Positions 15,043 through 15,213 of a stretch of DNA of 15,213 nt are shown one piece after another. Under the pieces are notes generated by a model, which was not told the DNA's origin, did not search any database, and worked only from the letters and a program-made list of their open reading frames with translations. The stretch lies in assembly GCA_026990045.1 (NCBI GenBank), contig JALSIK010000270.1, positions 1 to 15,213 of the forward strand, given 5' to 3'. A program made the position numbers and the translations under genes. The stretch is from Chromatiales bacterium. GTDB taxonomy: Bacteria > Pseudomonadota > Gammaproteobacteria > CAMYNG01. The first letter of the stretch is position 1, and each line of letters opens with the position of its first letter.

Positions 15043-15213
15043 ACATCCCTGACACCCGCATCGAGGCACGAAAACACGATAATTTCATGCGACGGCCAGG
15101 TTGACGGACACGCATCCCCGTCCTGTGCGATCCCGGCGCCCTTGCGTCGAGGGACGCGGGTCGTCGTCCGCCGCTGACCGACGGGGCGATCACACATCAG
15201 GGAACGGGCTGCC
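15043..15213. other. non-coding tail of the window with one clear hairpin
   Basis: I see no supportable gene here. A hairpin with stem CTTGCGTC/GACGCGGG and loop GAGG spans 15141-15160 (two G-U pairs). TTGACG at 15101-15106 resembles a -35 box but no acceptable -10 box lies at the right distance. A short AT-rich patch (GATAATTTCATG, 15078-15089) stands out against the GC-rich background. It may be the regulatory region of a gene beyond the window. Confidence 0.4.

Noticed and set aside
15101..15129. promoter for a downstream gene starting with TTGACG
   Set aside because: The base content at the expected -10 position (TGTGCG) does not support a sigma70 promoter.

Overview
The window is a dense, very GC-rich (roughly 70% or more by eye) chromosomal segment whose gene content and order point to a gammaproteobacterium. 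The order leuC, leuD, leuB, asd, fimV, truA, trpF, trpB, trpA, accD is the one I associate with Chromatiales/Ectothiorhodospiraceae-like genomes and, without trpBA, with Pseudomonas. Asd has the long gammaproteobacterial form, and FimV is itself a marker of that class. Placement below class is inference.

Layout: (1) 1-687 is the 3' part of an MFS transporter gene. (2) 688-966 is a repeat-filled spacer between convergent genes. (3) On the minus strand lie a small VanZ-like membrane protein gene (967-1287) and a LysR-type regulator gene (1375-2244). (4) The regulator is divergent from leuC across an AT-rich intergenic island holding a textbook LysR-type operator and promoter. (5) leuC, leuD and leuB follow, with structured or repeat-bearing spacers. 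A 9 x 7-bp perfect tandem array starts on the last base of leuB. (6) asd follows, preceded by a possible 9-codon leader ORF. (7) A folded spacer and a good sigma70-type promoter precede fimV. (8) truA, trpF, trpB, trpA and accD form a tight operon with overlapping ends. (9) The last 252 bp hold hairpins and repeats and no supportable gene.

How the genes work together: LeuCD isomerises isopropylmalate and LeuB oxidises it on the way to leucine. Asd supplies aspartate semialdehyde for Lys/Thr/Met and for diaminopimelate of peptidoglycan. FimV is a peptidoglycan-binding inner-membrane hub for type IV pili and polar organisation. TruA modifies tRNA anticodon arms. TrpF, TrpB and TrpA complete tryptophan synthesis, and AccD is a subunit of acetyl-CoA carboxylase, the entry to fatty acid synthesis.

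The coding content is ordinary. I found no new defence, mobile or biosynthetic system. The noteworthy material is between the genes. There are two families of 7-bp repeats, a 142-bp unit bounded by a perfect 20-bp inverted repeat, a pair of CGTAGGG-headed hairpins that differ in stem sequence but keep pairing, and regulatory architecture at leuC, asd and fimV. Inside FimV, a roughly 15-residue degenerate tandem repeat in the cytoplasmic region also deserves attention.
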